The notes below the pieces were generated by a model. The model worked only from the letters and a program-made list of their open reading frames with translations. It was not told the origin of the DNA and searched no databases. Positions 24,561 to 36,900 of a DNA stretch of 64,000 bases are shown one piece after another; position 1 is the stretch's first letter; every line of letters begins with the position of its first letter. The translations under genes were made by a program, and so were the position numbers. This DNA comes from Trichopria drosophilae. Its lineage: Eukaryota > Arthropoda > Insecta > Hymenoptera > Diapriidae. The stretch lies in the NCBI GenBank assembly GCA_030407085.1, contig CM059587.1, forward strand, positions 29,547,001-29,611,000, read 5' to 3'.

Positions 24561-25079
24561 TTTTATCGGAGAAGAAGTAAAATTACTCAGAAGATGAAAA
24601 ACAGGAAAATGGTCCAGAAGGGACTCAGGAACGGCAGCGGGAGGAACAGCAGCAACGAACCACAACCAACAGCAGCAATATCACACAGGGCAAAAATCCA
24701 AAGAGAAAAATGCTGCAAAAAATAACAAAAACCGATTGAAAAATGCAAATAAAGATTAATATAATTATAATATTATATTCTTCGTTCTAACCTAATCTCG
24801 ATGTTTGAAGTTTGAATCAGGCCAGGAAACGGTCAGGCAATAAGGCAACCGTCGTCCTCCAGGACGATCCGTGGCCAGGAAAGGCAACCTCAAGGAAAAC
24901 CACCTCGACGACAAAGTCACCGTTTATCCGTAAACCACGTGAACTATAGCAATAACGCGCTCTATTCGTATATCTCTATGCGGGAAGAACAATACAAAAT
25001 CACGATAAATATCACAGAAGCACCAGAAGAAAGCCGTTCGCTGATTAGTCGAGGTTAGGTTACCCCTTTAACTAATTCG
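24561..25079. other. Spacer between the two minisatellites
   Basis: G+C is higher than in flanking DNA in 24820-24960, with a short internal inverted word CGTCGTCCTCCAGGACGATCC (24851-24871, reported as position). No gene recognised. Confidence 0.35.
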
Positions 25080-25330
25080 CCCGGAACTCAGATGTACTTC
25101 TGTAACGGAACTTCCACGGAGCTCTTTCAAGAGCAATCGGAGCTTCAACAGAACTACACTGGAGTTCTGCCAGAACTTTCTTCAGAGTTTCGTGAGAGTT
25201 CGCACAGACTTGAAATTGTGCCCGTCCGTGTAAGCTTACTGGCAGAGCTTCCAGAGAACTCATTTGGAGCAATTGTGCGAGGTCTTAGGAAGCTTCTGAA
25301 ATTGAACTCCTGAGGAGCTTAAAGAGAGCT
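25080..25330. repeat. Second GAGCTTC/GAACTC minisatellite, inverted relative to the first
   Basis: Variants of GGAGCTTC, CAGAACT and GAACTCCTGAGGAGCTT run through 25085-25325. Reverse complements match the words of 24315-24560 (GGAGCTCC, AGCTTCCAGAG), so the two arrays could be arms of one repeat spanning about 24300-25330. Confidence 0.6.
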
Positions 25331-26542
25331 TTGTGTTATGAATACATCGATGTGCAGTGTTTAATCGTTCGACTTTTTTCTATTAAAATATGGCGGTTCG
25401 ATAGGCAAAAAACTACCGTTTTTAAGTGACAATCGAATGATTAACTGTGACTGATGCCATTTTCCGAAAAACGCATATTTTATATATCCTGCGATCAAAC
25501 ACTTACTATAACTGTTATTTAACTAAATCCATCGTCATTTTCTGTTTCACATGATCCTTTTCACCACGATGTTGCAGCAAAATAAATAAAAATACTTTTT
25601 TTTACCGCTATATTTGTGACTCAACTATGTATTATTTTTAAAATTACAAAAATCCTGAAAGGTGTGCACTTATGTATTTTAAGATGATGTAATGGTCGTT
25701 TAAAAACATTTCGTAGTTTACTTTACAAAATTCATGAAAATTTCATGTTTTTTGCGCTACAATTAGTGGGGTAAAAAATATTGTTTTCTAATTTTCCAGT
25801 AGTATTCTGATTCCTTATAGGACAAGAATGACTGAATTGTTTATATTAGTGTTTGATGTAGAGGATGAATAATGGGCCGTTAAAAGGAAAAATATTTTTT
25901 TTCAATTTTACAAATTTAGGTACAAAATTTGATATATGAGTAACTATAATCGACTCTGATTCCGTCAAGCGAGTAATGGTTTCCTAAAAATCGTATAATT
26001 TATTTAATATATAACAACAAATAAATATTTCGTGATATGTACAGACATTTACGATACTATGATCCACTTTTTATAACCAAGAGAACGCATTAAAACGATC
26101 AGAAATATAAAATATCACGTTTGAATGAACCCATTATTAACAATCAAGAGGACGTAAAATGTACCACAAATTTATCGCTCTTATATGTTATATAAGAGAA
26201 AATGTGTACAAATTTGTGAAAAAAACTGTCAGAGTTAGGCAAATTAAAAAACCGTCGTTTTGAAACTTTTCCTTGTTTTTTGTATTTATTTTGAAAATAG
26301 TTCTACTAAAAAATATTTCACAAAAAATTCAGGGCTTTAAATTTTGCACCAAAAAGCATTAATTGGTTTTATTCGTAACATCAATGAGAATACCGAAAAA
26401 CAAAGATGAGTATAATCAGCATTTCCGCAATTACAAAGATCCAATTTTAAAGTAGGGTCCATATCTTCTCGAATGCGGGTTAGTTAAGATGACTTACTGT
26501 TACAACTACTAAGAGAGCGTCTGGGGAGGTGGCCCCCATTAT
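25331..26542. other. Intergenic, nothing recognised
   Basis: AT-rich sequence between the minisatellites and the piggyBac-type element. No coding motifs or terminal repeats seen. Confidence 0.4.
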
Positions 26543-26546
26543 TTAA

Positions 26547-27422
26547 CCCATTAACGCTTGAAATGGCATTTTTATACTTCATTTTCAATCAAGTATTTCG
26601 TATCAAAATCGAAGTTATTTATGAAAAATTCTGAAAAAAATTTGGTGTATTCACTTATGAATTCTACGAATTTTTTGTTCTTTGCAATTTTTTCCAAAAG
26701 TTGATAATTTTGGGGGGGTGGGGGGGATCCTAAACTACAATATTTGAAATTAATTTCCTGGAAAACTATCAATTTTTCGAAAAAATTGCAAAGAACAAAT
26801 AACTCTCAGAATTCATCAGAGAATACACTAAATTTTTTCACAATTTTTTGTAAATAAATTACAATTTTGAAAAAATTATGAAAAATATTTCTCAAAATGT
26901 CATCAAAAAATTATGAAAAATATTTCTCAAAATGTCATCAAAAAATTTTGAAAAATTCCACTATATCGCTCGATGAAGTTTAAGAACTTTTCGTTCTAGG
27001 CATTTTTTTTTCAAGTTCGTAGTTTTTGAGTTACAGCTTCCAGAAATTTCTGAAAGAAATTTTCATTGTTGACGCCATTTTGAGGTCGTCAGAATGATGT
27101 AAGGTATAAAAGTAAAATTTTTCCTTAATATTGAAGTATTTTGTTCACCTTTGTTCAGAGTTTCAATAGAATCCCAATATTCTAATAGCTCGAAAAAAAT
27201 TGATAAGTATAAAAAATTCCCAATTTTTTTGGAAATTTTTTTCATATTCGGCGCCATATTGGAATTTCTGATGGCTGAAACTCAATTTTGACCTCGGAAT
27301 CTTGAAGAGCGACCTCGAAAACAGTAGGATACGTACCTCTCAATTGTTTTCAACTTTGATTTTGATACGGAATACTTGATTAAAAATGAAGTATAAAAAT
27401 TGTCATTTCAGGCTTTAATGGG
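26547..27422. mobile_element. 876-bp piggyBac-type miniature element with TTAA flanks
   Basis: Flanked by TTAA at 26543-26546 and 27423-27426. Ends are CCCATTAACGCTTGAAATGG and, inverted, CCCATTAAAGCCTGAAATG; the match continues for about 75 bp (TTTTTATACTTCATTTT, CAAGTATT(T/C)CGTATCAAAAT). TTAA duplication plus CCC termini are the hallmark of piggyBac elements. Inside are a second inverted pair (about 26635-26700 against 26775-26840) and a 37-bp tandem duplication (about 26872-26945). No transposase is encoded. Alternatively this is the left part of one larger element ending at 30140. Confidence 0.75.
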
Positions 27423-27667
27423 TTAAAGTCTCAAATTCAATATCACTAAAAAATTATGGGTTAATTATGTTAGACTAGGACAAGTGGAGTCTTTATAAAT
27501 GCAATGGTAAAACCCAGGAGTAGCTAATGCTGGGCCCTCCGCTTCTAGGCCCTCCTTTTTGATATTAGCCTAACCTAACTAATCTGCATTTCAGGTATTA
27601 TCAAACCCACAATAAAATTGGATCATTGTAAATGCCTCAAACCGATTATTCTCACGTTCATCCTTCA

Positions 27668-28743
27668 GGCACTAGAGCCGGAAAGTTGCGTCAATATCTT
27701 CCAAGCAAGCCAATAAAATAAGGATATAAATTTTTTCAAATTGCCGGTTCTGATAGAATTATATTTGGTTTTATCCCTATCAAGGGTCATCAACATTTAC
27801 GAATCTTAAAGGTACTAAAATGCAATTGACTGAAGCGGAAATGCTTTTAGGCGTAGGTGCATCAGCAGTTATAGCTTTGTGTAAAATCATCCAAAATAAT
27901 ACGGGTATAGATATTTATTGCGACAACTTTTTCTCAAGTGTGAAATTGTTTTTATAATTAAGAGACGAAATGGGTATATTTGCTACAGGTACTTTCCGGA
28001 CAAATAGAGTCAAAAAATGTCCGCTGATCTCTGACAAAGCACTGAAGAAAAAGGAAAGAGGTTCAACTGATTATAGAGTCTACCAGAATCAATTTATCTT
28101 GATTAAATATTTAGACAATAAATGTGTCATTGCTGGTAGTTCTAGATATGGTTTGGAACCTAAAAGTTCTCTTTCACGTTGATGCGATAAAGAGAAAAAA
28201 AAGAAGGATATACCGTGTCCTAATGCTATTAAAAAATACAATGAGAATATGGGAGGTGTCGACAAAAACAACGCTCTTGTGAGTCTTTACAGTTCTTGTT
28301 TCAAAAGTAGACGATGGTATTTACCGATTTTTTTTTACTTACTTGAGATGTGTATAACCAATGCATGGTTATTATATAAAAAAGAAAATAAAATCAAACA
28401 TCACATGAAACTTTCCAAATTGGAAAAGAAATTACTATCTTTGAAAGATTTTAGAAAAGAAATTATCAAAAGTTTGTTTCAATGTGGGAAAAAAGTACCT
28501 GGACGTCGAAGAAATAGTTTTTAGAGTAAAGATATCCCTACTACAAAACGTCGGAAACAAATACCCACGGAAGACATTAGATTTGAAGCCTTAGATCACT
28601 TCCCAGAGTTTAGCGAAGTCAGACAAAGTTGCACCTTATGCATTAAAAATAAACCTACGTCTTTTTGCTGCAAATGCAATGTATACCTTTGTTGCAATAA
28701 AAACAATAATTGTTTTTATACATTCCATTTAAAAAAGGAATAG
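27668..28743 (+). pseudogene. piggyBac transposase pseudogene
   Basis: The C-terminal half of a piggyBac (DDE_Tnp_1_7) transposase reads across several frames and stops: RAGKLRQYLPSKPIK, stop, GYKFFQIAGS; IDIYCDNFFSS (second catalytic Asp); GIFATGTFRTNRVKKCPL; KKKERGSTDYRV; MGGVDKNN (third catalytic Asp) with RRWYLPIFFYLLEMC; then a Cys-rich C-terminal domain (CTLCIKNK...CCKCNVYLCC) ending at TAG 28741-28743. Stops lie at 27719-27721, 27955-27957, 28180-28182 and 28522-28524, and a frame change lies near 27790-27830. The N-terminal half with the first Asp was not found. It sits between the TTAA-flanked miniature element and another CCCATTAAC-type terminus at 30140. Confidence 0.88.
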
Positions 28744-29149
28744 TTCTCAAATAGATTACTGTTGATTTTCTTATTTTTATCAAAAACTGAAAATCTTACC
28801 CTCAAGTCCTGGTGGGACTTCCAAGTCCCATAACAAAAAACTGTGATTTTAGCGTTTTTATTTAATTGTAACGATTGTTCGTCAAATCAGAAGTATAAAA
28901 TAGACAAATTAAAGTCTTGAAAAAATTATATTCCAACATCAATATACCCTCGGACCTAGAGGGATGGGTTAAAGTAAAGAAATCATGTCCTCGAGACTTA
29001 AACTTTAAAATTTGCAGGTTACCGTGTTGAAAATAAAGGAAAAAGTATCCAAAATGACGGTTAAAACACGAACAAATAGGATGTTTCATTTTTTTCAAAA
29101 TTTTGCGATTTTGAAAAGTGAACAGTGTTTAAAAAAGTGAAAAAATTTT
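28744..29149. other. Spacer after the piggyBac pseudogene
   Basis: No gene. Possibly part of the same decayed element. A GGGTTAAAG word at 28967-28975 resembles a piggyBac end plus TTAA but has no matching partner nearby. Confidence 0.35.
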
Positions 29150-30140
29150 CGGGGATTCTTTGAGCAGTTTAAGAAATTGACGGGAAGGCCATTATTTTTG
29201 TTCAACTTTCAACGCTGTATCTTTTAACGAAATTAGGCTGAAAAAAATTTGGCAGATACCATTTCCGAAAGTTTGAAGCCTCCTCTTTCAGATCCCATCG
29301 TTGAAATTGGCCTCAGAAGCAATATAAAAAAGTTACAGCCTATTTTTCCAAAAAAACCACGAAATTTTCGCGTTTTTTTAATGAAAATTCCGCATTTTGA
29401 AATTGAAAACGTCTTCCCAGAATATCGTAACGGCCGTAAAAGGAGGCTAGAATATTGGTTCTAACAAACCCATTGGACGTTGTCGAAAATTCAATATGGC
29501 GGCTTTAAGATGACGGCTCAAATATAGGAAAACTATATTTTTCCGATTTATGGCATACTAATCTTTGTAAAGCTTCCTCAAACTCATTTCAAATACATGA
29601 TTTCTATATCTAATATGTGTAGAAGTCATAAAAATATACCTGTATGAGGAACAAGAAGACGTATTCCGTAGAGAACGTGAAAAATTACAGTTTTCTACGG
29701 CGAATAATCGGCGAATTCAATGGCAATGTATTTTGGCAGTATTGTATTGTCTCTAAAAAACTGTAATTTTTCACGTTATTGGATATAGAAATCATGTATT
29801 TGCAATGTGTTTGAGGAAGGTTTACTGAGATTAGAATGTCATAAATCGGAAAAATATAGTTTTCCTGTATTTAAGCCGCCATATTGAATTTTCGAAACAG
29901 TCCAATGGGATTTGTTAGAACCAATATCCATGCCACCTTTTACGGCGATTACGATATTCTGGGAAGACGTTTTCAATTTCAAAATGTGGAATTTGCATTA
30001 AAAAATCGCGAAAATTTCTTGTTTTTTTTTTAAATAGGCTGTAACTTTTTTATTTTGCTTTGGAGCCCAATTTCATTAAAAGATAGAGCGTTGAAAGTTG
30101 AAAAAAATAATGGCCTTCCTGTCCAAAAAGGGTTAATGGG
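29150..30140. mobile_element. Long foldback repeat ending in a piggyBac-like terminus
   Basis: The arms, about 29194-29600 and 29780-30123, are inverted over roughly 350-400 bp: GGAAGGCCATTATTTTTG, CAACTTTCAACGCTGTATC, GAAAACGTCTTCCCAGAATA and ATACATGATTTCTATATC on the left, each with its reverse complement on the right. The right side continues outward to TTAATGGG|TTAA (TTAA at 30141-30144), i.e. a CCCATTAAC terminus like that at 26547. The left arm lacks this end. It may therefore be the 3' part of one large piggyBac element (26547-30140) or an independent foldback element. Confidence 0.65.
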
Positions 30141-30697
30141 TTAAATATTCTGGGATGCAAATTTTTGATACCGAAAGCGTTAAAAAAGGTTAAACAATTT
30201 TCTTTGGTAGCTGGAGAAAACCAATTTTTTAAACTGTTTTTGACATAAAAGACCGGCGTTTAAATCGCCTAGAAAAATGTCTCTGCCGAAATATCTGCAG
30301 AAGGCCACAAATGCATGACCGAACCGCAATTTTTTTGTTTATTAAGCTTCCAGTTGTATTATCGATTCTTTAAATGCCGGAACAAGGAATACATCTGGCA
30401 CAAATTTTGAAAATACAAATGTCATTAGTAGGTGTGCACAGCTGTCTGTCCCAGACTTGGTCGACGAATCAGACGAGGCGGAATGTCAGTGCGGAAACAA
30501 TAGTCTTGCTGTGCATAGTCGGTTTCCAACTTCAGGGGACTTCGGACTATCCTTAACGGAGGCGGAGTAGTCCCCCGGCTCGTTCGTGCGATTCGATTAT
30601 AGGTTGCGATAATTCGAGACTGTTGCAGGCGCAGTCGCACTGCGTTCAGAATTTCTCTTGCGAAGAGGAATACTGGCTCACATACACAACAACAATC

Positions 30698-30836
30698 AGT
30701 TGTGGCCGAGCGAGCGTTCGCAAAGGTTCGTCGACAGAACATTTCTGTCAACGAAATAACACGGGAGTGAAAGGAAATCGCGAATGAACCCGAAATAATT
30801 ACAATAGTGGTCTTCCATCAAACGTGTGTCAAAAAA
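30698..30836 (+). promoter_or_regulatory. Predicted transcription start and 5' UTR of ACOX gene B (Inr + DPE)
   Basis: TCAGTT at 30696-30701 matches the arthropod initiator TCAKTY exactly. Counting its A (30698) as +1, GGTTC at +28 to +32 (30725-30729) matches the downstream promoter element RGWYV at the required spacing; +18 to +27 (CGTTCGCAAA) is a partial MTE match. This predicts a 139-nt 5' UTR with one upstream ORF, MNPK-stop (30783-30797). The preceding 270 bp (30430-30697) is clearly richer in G+C and CpG than the rest of the window. Confidence 0.6.
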
Positions 30837-30954
30837 ATGACGACTGTCAATCAACTCTTGCTTCAAGAGAGACAAAGATGCACATTCGATCCTCTCGAAT
30901 TGACGCACCTACTCGATGGCTCTCCGGAGAAAACAGTGCAGCGCAGGGAAACTG
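30837..30954 (+). CDS. ACOX1: ACOX gene B, exon 1
   Basis: Residues 1-39 plus one base. ATG at 30837 aligns with the gene A start. Donor AACTG|GTGAGT. Confidence 0.92.
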
Positions 30955-33900
30955 GTGAGTCTGCTCCGGATTTCGAATTTCGAATAGGATGTTCGATGTC
31001 CGACAAACATATTTTTCTTTATCGGTTATACTGCTGTCATTAAACCTAATCACGCTCCAAGAAAAATGATAAAGAGTTCGTATCTCCTTTATAAAGTTGG
31101 TGTAGTCATACAACTTTTAGAAAATGTTTTCAAATATAAAATAAGCTTATTGTTGTTCTAAAAGTAAGTGCAAATTTTTTTTTGCGATGTACAAGGATGT
31201 TAAAGAATCTCAAATTTATCTTGATGAATTTATCAGGTCATCGAACTTGTTTGTGGTATTTTAAATAACATCGCAATATTGATACCGCGTACATCATTTT
31301 CAATGTCAAAACTCCAACTGATGTTGACCCAAAATATCTCCAGTTTTTCAAGATGATATACATTTTATAAGATTGTGTGTGCTATTTATATATTATTTAT
31401 ACATGTATATCTTCAAATATGATATAAGACATCATTGAGATGATAAAAGTCTGAATTCAAGAACATTTTTGAGCTGACTGTCAAATCAAAGTCGTATTGT
31501 CAATTCCAAGTTCATCGGACCTATTCGGCCACTTTCGTTTCTAGAGCTAACATAACCTATTTTGTTTATGTGTTCATGAGTTTCAGCGTTTAATACTCTT
31601 TTATAACAATTCATTTGTCACTCGTATAATCGTTATGAGCGAGATAAACAGTGTATTGTCGTATGAACAAAAGATATAAAAATTAACCGCAGAAAGAAAG
31701 AACATATCGTACGTGAGCTGATTATTTAACTAATCAAATCATGCTCCAAGAAAAGTGACGGCGTTCGGAAACACGTTTATCAATTTTTGGTCACATAACT
31801 TTTACAAAATTGTTTCCAAAATAAATTGTGTCATTAAGGAATTTCTAGTGTTTGGAAGATTATCACGATGAATTTATCCGGAACTCGAACGAGTGATATT
31901 TTAATTAATAATGTATTGACACTTGGTATTTCCTTTGTGGCGTTCTTATCAATCCTCCAGCTGATGTTTACATTGGACCAAACTAACTGCTGATTATATA
32001 GATCATAATAATATAACAGTTTATCCCTTGTATTTATTATTAATTACGAATCATTTTAAGGAGTATACTACAATATACAAGTCGTGAATGTTTGAAGGTA
32101 ATATTACTGAAATTTGCCGTAGAAAGAATGCATATTTCGAGAAATTTCCCTTTTCCTTAAAACCAAAATGGTTCACAAACTTGGTGTTTTTCCATCGGAC
32201 TCAATGTAGGTTCTAAATATATGTTTTGGGTCCAATGTAAACATCAGTTGTACTATTGATCTTGCCGTAATAAAGAAACAACACCCGTTGTCAACAGTCT
32301 TACGTAAATAAAAAGACGACACATTGAGTTCTTGATAAATCATGATAATCAACAAAAAATGCATAATATAGAAACGTAAATGAACCAGATGTTTTGTTTA
32401 TATTCTAATTCTGGGCAACGCAAAACTATAAATGTCAACAGCATGTGTAGGTCATTTACTGAACGAATATGGCTAATTTGTAAGAAAAAGGAAGAATGCA
32501 TTGTGCAGTAACTCGTAGCCATGCTCTAAAATTCTTAATGTTAAAAACTTGAAATATTACTGTACAAAAGAGCCAATTGGACCATTTTAACGAGCAGTGT
32601 TCTAATCGACACGTTAATGCAGGGAGACTTCAAGAATTTTAGGAATTACGAAGCCTGATTCTTAGTGTTCATATCATTTATTCACACCTTTCTACGAGAA
32701 TAAAACAATATTTATGGCCAATGATATGTTGCAGATCTTAATACACTTCCTTATTGAACTAAAATGGATCTATCGCAAGAATTAGATATGAAAAGTTTGA
32801 TATCTTTGGATCCAATTGATACAAAGAAAATACCATAATCGTTAAGAATAAAAATGTAATTTTTTGGTTTGCTTTGATTATATTCAATGTAAAATACCTT
32901 ATAGTATGATAAAATAATCTGTAAAGGTTTAGAATAAAGTTCGAAACCCGATTTCGTGAGTCTGCAATTTCCGAGTAACCCTGTTTTTAGTGAAAAGAAG
33001 GTACAAAGTTGATTTTTTATTTGAGTTCTATTTTTAATCGGATTGAAACTCATTAGCTCATGGTTTTGTGAGATCCGTCTTATTTCTTACTATGCTTCAT
33101 TTGTTTTTCCCAAAAGTTAATCGTTAGTAAAGCAACGAATTATAGTCCGGATGTATCCCCAAACCAAGAAAATTTAATTTCCTATGATCAGGCGAGACGT
33201 AATTAATAAATGCATCCATAGTTATACAGTTCCTTAAGAGAAAAGAATCTCTACTTGACGAAACTCTGCAAACTCTTTTGAGCATTTGAGTTTTGTTTTA
33301 ATTACCCGTCGATCTTACTTAAAAGATAGCATTAATACAATAATTTCAATGTCAGAGTATCTATTATTGAATTATTGTTTTCATTCGCAAAATCTCAAAA
33401 CACTTATATGCCATCCGTACCTGAAAACACACATTTTGCAGAATTCATTTAACATGATGTACTACTTAGCTCACGAAATCTGGAAATTGGTCCGTTTCGA
33501 TACTTCTATCAAAGCAATAACAAATGTAACTATGACTTAGCTTTTCTCATTTATCCTATGTGCTTAAAAAATGTATTCGTCATACATACATAATGCATGA
33601 TATTTCCTACGATGACTGGTGTATAATTGTACTATGATTAGCTTTAAAATGTTTAAACATTTCTGAGTATATTTATTTAGAACATTCATTGTATATACCG
33701 AGATTTGAGATAAATGGTTTTCAAGACTTGCCAACATATTTTCAAACATTTGTATTGATTTTTATTGATCGCCATAGCTTTGACTGATGTTTGCTGATTA
33801 CAAAACATTTCCAGGTCTTTTTAAGAACAATATTCCTATTTTTGTATTTCGTGGTTTTGTGTGTTACATTTCATATGTCGCTACGTGACGGTTATTAAGG

Positions 33901-36900
33901 GTCTTGTTTCAAATCGCTTGTATTTATCTTATTAATAAAAGCGGTGACTGTTTTTGCAGCAAATTACTGACCAATTGTTCTTCACTACTTCCAGTAACGT
34001 ATTAATTGAAATATTGCTGTCAATTTTGTTTTTTTGAGGTCATGTGAATTTGATGAAAGAGTTTGATAGTTTGCACATTGGGAATTAACATGTATTTTGT
34101 TATGTGGTTGATATACGTCGCTAACAAAATAAGATGTTTGTATGTTGAAATAGCTGTACATTTACACTATGAGATTCAGAAAGATGGAGAGAAAGAAGAA
34201 ACAAAAAAATGATTGCCAATTGTTCAGTAATTTCTATTACTCCTTCATTGTTTAATGGAACCTAATAAGTATTAAATGACTGATAGAAAGTTTCTATTAC
34301 ACTTTTATTTATAGTATTGCGCCTATTGTATTATTGAAAAGTTTCATGAATATAACGCGATCCAATATTAAGATAGATGGTTGACATATGTTGTAAAATA
34401 ACCTTTTTTTACCACGTTTGATCTTCTTATCAGAGAATCGACTCCTAATGGAAACTTAACGTTACACATAATTCCCCAAAAAATGTCACATCAATGAAGC
34501 ATTATTAAACGCTAACGCCTTGAATATAACAATTTTTATCGCAACATTTTAAATCAGATAGCAATGACAGTGATGAATTCATAATTTCTGTCCTTGTTGT
34601 ATTGATTATTGGTTGTTGATTGTCGTATTGGCAACTGAAATATCCCTTCAGGGTGATTGAATGAACCATTTGAAAGGTTTTATCAACGATGAGGATAACA
34701 TCAGCGAATTAAATAAGAATTTTGTTTTAATATGAATAGAAAGTAAATAATCTCCTTAGACTTGATGCAATCCGAATAGGAATTAGACATCTTATCAACT
34801 TCGGCTGACTGACTCAACAGAAAAGAAGATTTATGTTCGATGAAATATCATCGGAAATAATACATTACTTTTCTAAGATTTAATTCATCTTTGCTTGTTA
34901 ATATCGGTCCAATAAACGGACAAACAACTCTTAATAAGTTCCAACTCAAAATAATCTCATTCTTTTTAGAATTTAGAATAAGAGGATGTAATATGACTTG
35001 AGAACAAAATTTAGTAATATTTACTAAATATATGGTTATATGTTAGCAGCCAAATGTTGAGTAATTGCAACTACAAATTTTACTTGAATTGACTAAAAAT
35101 TTAGGTTCTACCGGGCAACTAAATATTTTATCAATGTATTGATACATTATTTTTTAGCCTACATATTAAACAAAAGCGTTATCTGATTCTGGAGTAAAAT
35201 ATCTGCAAGAAAAAGATGAGAACTTGAAATTATGCTAATATAGGCATTAGTCATTAATGCACGCGAAAAAGTAGTTTAGATTATAGCCTTTCGAAGTAGT
35301 TCGTACAGAATTGTTTCAGAACTCTTTCATTAAGTATTATCTTCAATGAAGCTTTAAACCATCTTAAAATTATTAATCGGAAGACGATAATTCATCAATG
35401 CCTAGCACGTGTGTCCAATTACAGTACTAAATATTGTCAACAATGGAAAAACTCCTTCACATTGTAATTATTATGTTATTGTTATCTCAAATTTGTTTAA
35501 TAAATTCATTGAACACAGCAGATATAATTTTCGTTACGTATTCATGCAAATACTGAATGGGTTTTGATCGTCAAAGAATATCTATTTTCGTACATTTCAC
35601 TTCAGATCTTAGATCCGTTTTTGTAGAAACAGAATTTAGACCCGATAAGTTTTTTCGTTGTATTATAGCAGGGCAGTAAAAAAATAATCTGACGCGGTAG
35701 CTTTCAGTGACTGGTTGTCCAAAATCTTTATCTCTTGCTTTGTTTGTGTGGGAGGAAACAGCTGTATCGCTTTAGTAAAACTTGAAGCTAAGCGGCATCA
35801 TAAATATTTGCAGGAATGTCTGAGAAAAAAAAAGCAAATTGTTCAAAAAAAAGAAATGACAAACAAATTAAAAAATAAAACAAGGAAAGGTGACGAAATG
35901 TTGACAATTGAAGTGAGAATTGATGATACCAGATAATTGGGCATAAAGTTTTAAATTTGCTGTATTTATAACCCGAAGAGACCACTTCCATGACCAATAT
36001 TCTTTTCTTACAATGAAAAAACAAGGTGTGTTGCGATTTTGCTGTTAATTTTGTCAAATTAATATTGTAACTGGGCGACTCTTGTCTGTTCCGACAGTTT
36101 TAACTTAATTTTTTTAATATTTAAAAGTTTTTTTTTCGTCATTATAACACAGATAAATTTTCCATTTTTAAATTTTGTTTAATTTGTTAAACATTACTGC
36201 CTGAACTTCATAGTCAAATCCACTGAATTAAAAGCCGTAAGTGGCCGATAACGGTCATGCTTCTCATATATTTCTCCACACCACAAAACCTACAAATAAA
36301 ATACAAATCTTTCGATCAAATATAGAATGTAATTTTAGCAGGATAAAAAGTAACCAATTTTTGCGCAAAATTTTAAACATTTTAAAAAATTTATTCATTT
36401 TATTAAGTTTTAAATTTTATATCGAAGGTCATTCGTGAGACAATGCGTTCTGCTTAATGATTTCTGTTAAATTTCAGGCATGTCAAAGTCGCAATCACTG
36501 CAGCAGGGTGGGGCCTTTTTTTAAACGTACTTTTATATACCTACAAATATATCCACAAACACTCCATACACTGGTTGTCTTTTTAAATATTTCCCAAAAA
36601 TAGTTTTTTTTTTCGAACGGTCCTTAAGTGTTTAGTTCACTATACGATCCTTTACCGTTTTTAAACCCTGTAAGCGAAAAAATGCCTTCTTTTCAAAATC
36701 TAGATTAAATGTTTTTAATAAATTTCGCAATATAAATAGAACTCGTTAGATAGCCTCGTATCAGCTGATTAACATGCAGGTATATTCATTAACGGCATTA
36801 TTCTTTGAATAAACAAAATGAAATATTTTATAAATGAAAATAATTTGTACATACGCATCAATCCAAGTGATTAAAATTCTCTGGAGCTGTGATAATTCCT

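Noticed and set aside
24366..24725. 119-codon ORF with repeated SSLEALWKL peptides
   Set aside because: It is a frame through a GAAGCTCTCTGG minisatellite, with low-complexity Asn/Ser/Lys tail; no splice context or family motif.
30425..31113. Minus-strand ORFs of 108, 70 and 88 codons over the ACOX-B promoter and exon 1
   Set aside because: They arise because the region is richer in G+C; they are antisense to exon 1 and the 5' UTR and have no family motif.
33286..33540. 84-codon ORF in ACOX-B intron 1
   Set aside because: No motif, non-ATG start likely and no splice support; a chance frame in AT-rich DNA.
35715..35936. Lys-rich 73-codon ORF in ACOX-B intron 1
   Set aside because: Low-complexity basic composition, weak start context, no motif.
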